Shown here: positions 62,033 through 64,000 of the stretch, piece after piece | Numbering within the stretch: the first letter of the stretch is position 1 | How the letters are laid out: each line of letters opens with the position of its first letter | Assembly (NCBI GenBank): GCA_002708765.1 | Contig: PAPD01000021.1 | Coordinates: 6,358-70,357, forward strand | From: Gammaproteobacteria bacterium | Lineage (GTDB): Bacteria; Pseudomonadota; Gammaproteobacteria; Pseudomonadales; Azotimanducaceae | Length of the DNA stretch: 64,000 bases | Reading direction: 5' to 3' | Program-made: the position numbers and the translations under genes | The notes under the pieces: model-generated | What the model saw: the letters and a program-made list of their open reading frames with translations, nothing else | What the model was told of the DNA's origin: nothing | Databases searched by the model: none

Positions 62033-64000
62033 ATGTCAAAAGGAACCAGAAACTCGAATGCGATACGAGCCCTCACCATGGATGCCGTTCAAAAAGCTGG
62101 ATGCGGTCATCCCGGTGCTCCGATGGGAATGGCCGAGATAGCCGAGGTGTTATGGAGGAATTATCTTAAACATAACCCGAATAATCCTGGCTGGATTGAT
62201 AGAGATAGATTCGTACTGTCTAACGGACATGGATCGATGTTGTTGTATTCTCTATTGCATTTGTCTGGTTACGCTCTCACGATGGAAGATATAAAGAATT
62301 TTAGACAGCTCGATTCAATAACTGCCGGTCATCCCGAGTTTGCTGAAACTCCTGGTGTAGAGACAACCACCGGGCCGCTTGGCCAGGGGTTTGCTAATGC
62401 GGTTGGTATGGCTATCGCCGAGAAGGTTTTAGGTGCTCGGTTTAATAGACCCGACTTTCCGATCGTAGATCATTACACCTACACATTTGTGGGAGATGGC
62501 TGTCTTATGGAAGGAATTTCCCATGAAGCAGCATCCCTTGCGGGGACTCTTAATCTTTCCAAACTCATTTGTATTTACGATTCAAATCGGATTTCAATTG
62601 ATGGGGACATCTCTGGATGGTTTACGGATGATACGGCGAGTCGCTTCAAGGCCTATGGTTGGGATGTCATAGACAGTGTTAATGGACACGCTCCCGAGGA
62701 AATCTCTAAAGCTATAAGTGCGGGAAAAGAATCAACCAAACCCTGCCTTATATGTTGCGATACGAAGATCGGTTTTGGTTCTCCTAATAAAGAAAACAGC
62801 GCATCCAGTCACGGGAATCCGTTGGGAGAAGAAGAAATTCAACTAACCAGAGAAGCGCTAGGCTGGGAATGGCCTCCATTTGAAATTCCTGAGGACGTTT
62901 ATCAGTCGTGGGATTGCAGAAAAAAAGGCGAAATCGCAGAAAAGGCATGGTCCGAAATGATGAATAATTATAGGACTAAGTATCCTGAATTGGCCATGCA
63001 ATTTGAACTTTGTCTCGAATCAAAATTACCCTCGGCGTGGAACTCCAAGCTCCTTGACTGGGCAACGGAAATACAGGGAAAAGAACAGACAATTGCCTCC
63101 AGAAATGCTTCGGGGGAATTGATAGCAAAGCTAGACACTATTCTTCCTAATCTGATCGGTGGTTCCGCGGATTTATCCAGTTCCAACTGCACTAGTTGGC
63201 CCGATGCCAGGCCACTAACTTCGACTGATTGCAGTGGAAACTATATTTTCTATGGTGTTCGCGAATTCGGGATGACGGCTATCACGAATGGGATAGCTCT
63301 TCATGGAGGACTGCGCCCATTTTCTGGAACCTTTTTGGTTTTCATGGAATATGCAAGGAATGCAGTTCGGATGTCAGCTCTTATGAAGATCCCTAATATA
63401 TTTGTATATACGCATGACTCGATCGGACAGGGAGAAGATGGACCAACCCATCAACCGGTAGAGCAATTATCGAATCTTCGCAGTACTCCCAACATGAATG
63501 TCTGGCGTCCATGTGATGCTGTTGAGACCGTTTTTGCATGGAAGTCTGCGATCGAGAATCTCCAAAGCCCTACTTCTCTGGTTTTTAGCCGACAAGGCCT
63601 GCCTACTTTAAGTAGAGATGGGGTGAAGATAAACGAAATATCTAAAGGCGGATATATTATTTTCGAACCCAAGAATGATCTGGATTGTATAATAATTGCT
63701 ACGGGTTCCGAGGTAGCTTTGGCGGTGAAAGTTGCAGAGGGCCTAGAGAAAGAAGGTGTCTTTGTTCGGGTAGTTTCAATGCCCTGTGTGGAGATGTTTG
63801 AGTCTCAGGATTTATCCTACAGAGATTTTGTTTTGCCTCCGGCAATGGATAAAAGAATTGCCATTGAGGCATCTCATCCAGATCAATGGTATAAGTTTGT
63901 TGGTCGCGAAGGTCGTATTATTGGAATTCAGTCATTTGGTTCCAGCGCCCCTGGGCCAGAGCTCATGCAGCTCTTTGGTTTCACGGAAAAAAACGTTAAA
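62033..64000 (+). CDS. tkt: Transketolase (3' end cut by window)
   Basis: Thiamine-diphosphate enzyme of the pentose phosphate and Calvin-type pathways. It is absent from the ORF track because it runs past the window; 656 codons are seen, so roughly 10 are missing. Motifs: [21 protein letters not shown] at the start, [32 protein letters not shown], the ThDP-binding [20 protein letters not shown] and [10 protein letters not shown], then [13 protein letters not shown] and [20 protein letters not shown]. The start is ATG 62033, with no clear ribosome-binding site; a TTG at 62018 is possible. The metK/tkt divergent layout fits gammaproteobacteria. Confidence 0.95.
   Translation, partial: MSKGTRNSNAIRALTMDAVQKAGCGHPGAPMGMAEIAEVLWRNYLKHNPNNPGWIDRDRFVLSNGHGSMLLYSLLHLSGYALTMEDIKNFRQLDSITAGHPEFAETPGVETTTGPLGQGFANAVGMAIAEKVLGARFNRPDFPIVDHYTYTFVGDGCLMEGISHEAASLAGTLNLSKLICIYDSNRISIDGDISGWFTDDTASRFKAYGWDVIDSVNGHAPEEISKAISAGKESTKPCLICCDTKIGFGSPNKENSASSHGNPLGEEEIQLTREALGWEWPPFEIPEDVYQSWDCRKKGEIAEKAWSEMMNNYRTKYPELAMQFELCLESKLPSAWNSKLLDWATEIQGKEQTIASRNASGELIAKLDTILPNLIGGSADLSSSNCTSWPDARPLTSTDCSGNYIFYGVREFGMTAITNGIALHGGLRPFSGTFLVFMEYARNAVRMSALMKIPNIFVYTHDSIGQGEDGPTHQPVEQLSNLRSTPNMNVWRPCDAVETVFAWKSAIENLQSPTSLVFSRQGLPTLSRDGVKINEISKGGYIIFEPKNDLDCIIIATGSEVALAVKVAEGLEKEGVFVRVVSMPCVEMFESQDLSYRDFVLPPAMDKRIAIEASHPDQWYKFVGREGRIIGIQSFGSSAPGPELMQLFGFTEKNVK

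Overview
The window is a dense chromosomal segment of a gammaproteobacterium with moderate to low GC. Roughly 70 protein genes are visible. I see no tRNA or rRNA gene, no CRISPR array, no insertion sequence and no prophage. The lineage call rests on gene order. The blocks coaBC-dut-argB-slmA / pyrE-rph / yicC-gmk-rpoZ-spoT-ridA-recG, rsmD / ftsY-ftsE-ftsX-rpoH, and hemW-rdgB-yggT-proC-yggS / ruvX-yqgE-tonB-gshB / pilG / rsmE follow the order known from Pseudomonas-type Gammaproteobacteria. SlmA, RpoH, FtsEX and TrmB fit the same group. TRAP and dicarboxylate transporters, a Fur-type site on a ferric ABC operon, short spacers and overlapping convergent genes suggest a free-living, probably aquatic and fairly compact genome; that part is inference.

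Layout. 0-3.7 kb: glmU-glmS (amino-sugar and wall precursors) and a GFA protein. 3.8-8.6 kb: a shikimate kinase-like gene, a decayed SMR fragment, and a Fur-box-preceded ferric ABC operon (fbpABC) whose short ATPase gene overlaps a methyltransferase gene. 8.8-23.6 kb is the accessory part: a PiT phosphate transporter, a single-chain glycyl-tRNA synthetase, detoxification-type enzymes (VOC, SDR, two MAPEG, a membrane-tethered ABM protein, an alpha/beta hydrolase), a YeiH-like exporter, a DUF123/GIY-YIG nuclease divergent from nth, a secreted methyltransferase, a beta-propeller-like protein and an Nmad3-like protein. Two pseudogenes also lie here (HXXEE-like and PepSY-type). 23.7-31.9 kb: uvrD, a TRAP system split into dctP and dctQM, ubiA, rubredoxin and a DAACS symporter. 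32-49 kb: housekeeping blocks for (p)ppGpp, nucleotide, CoA, ribosome, DNA repair and cell division functions. 49-64 kb: trmB, hemW-to-gshB, a reduced pilG/pilJ-like pair, rsmE, metK and a transketolase cut by the window edge.

The most interesting points are these. (1) The Pil-Chp chemosensory locus appears reduced to a PilG-like receiver and a PilJ-like sensor without its signalling domain, in the exact ancestral slot between gshB and rsmE. (2) The dctQ reading frame has a strong ribosome-binding site but an ATC codon where a start is expected. (3) Several recently broken genes are recognisable only by reading through stops. (4) An alpha2-type GlyRS is present where this class normally uses GlyQS. 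(5) A DUF123 nuclease sits beside an endonuclease III with shifted iron-sulfur cysteines. Starts were moved from the ORF track for glyS, rpoZ, gmk, yicC, spoT, coaBC, rpmG, ftsX, metK, the ABM protein, the methyltransferases and the PilJ-like gene. Rubredoxin and transketolase were missing from the track and are added.
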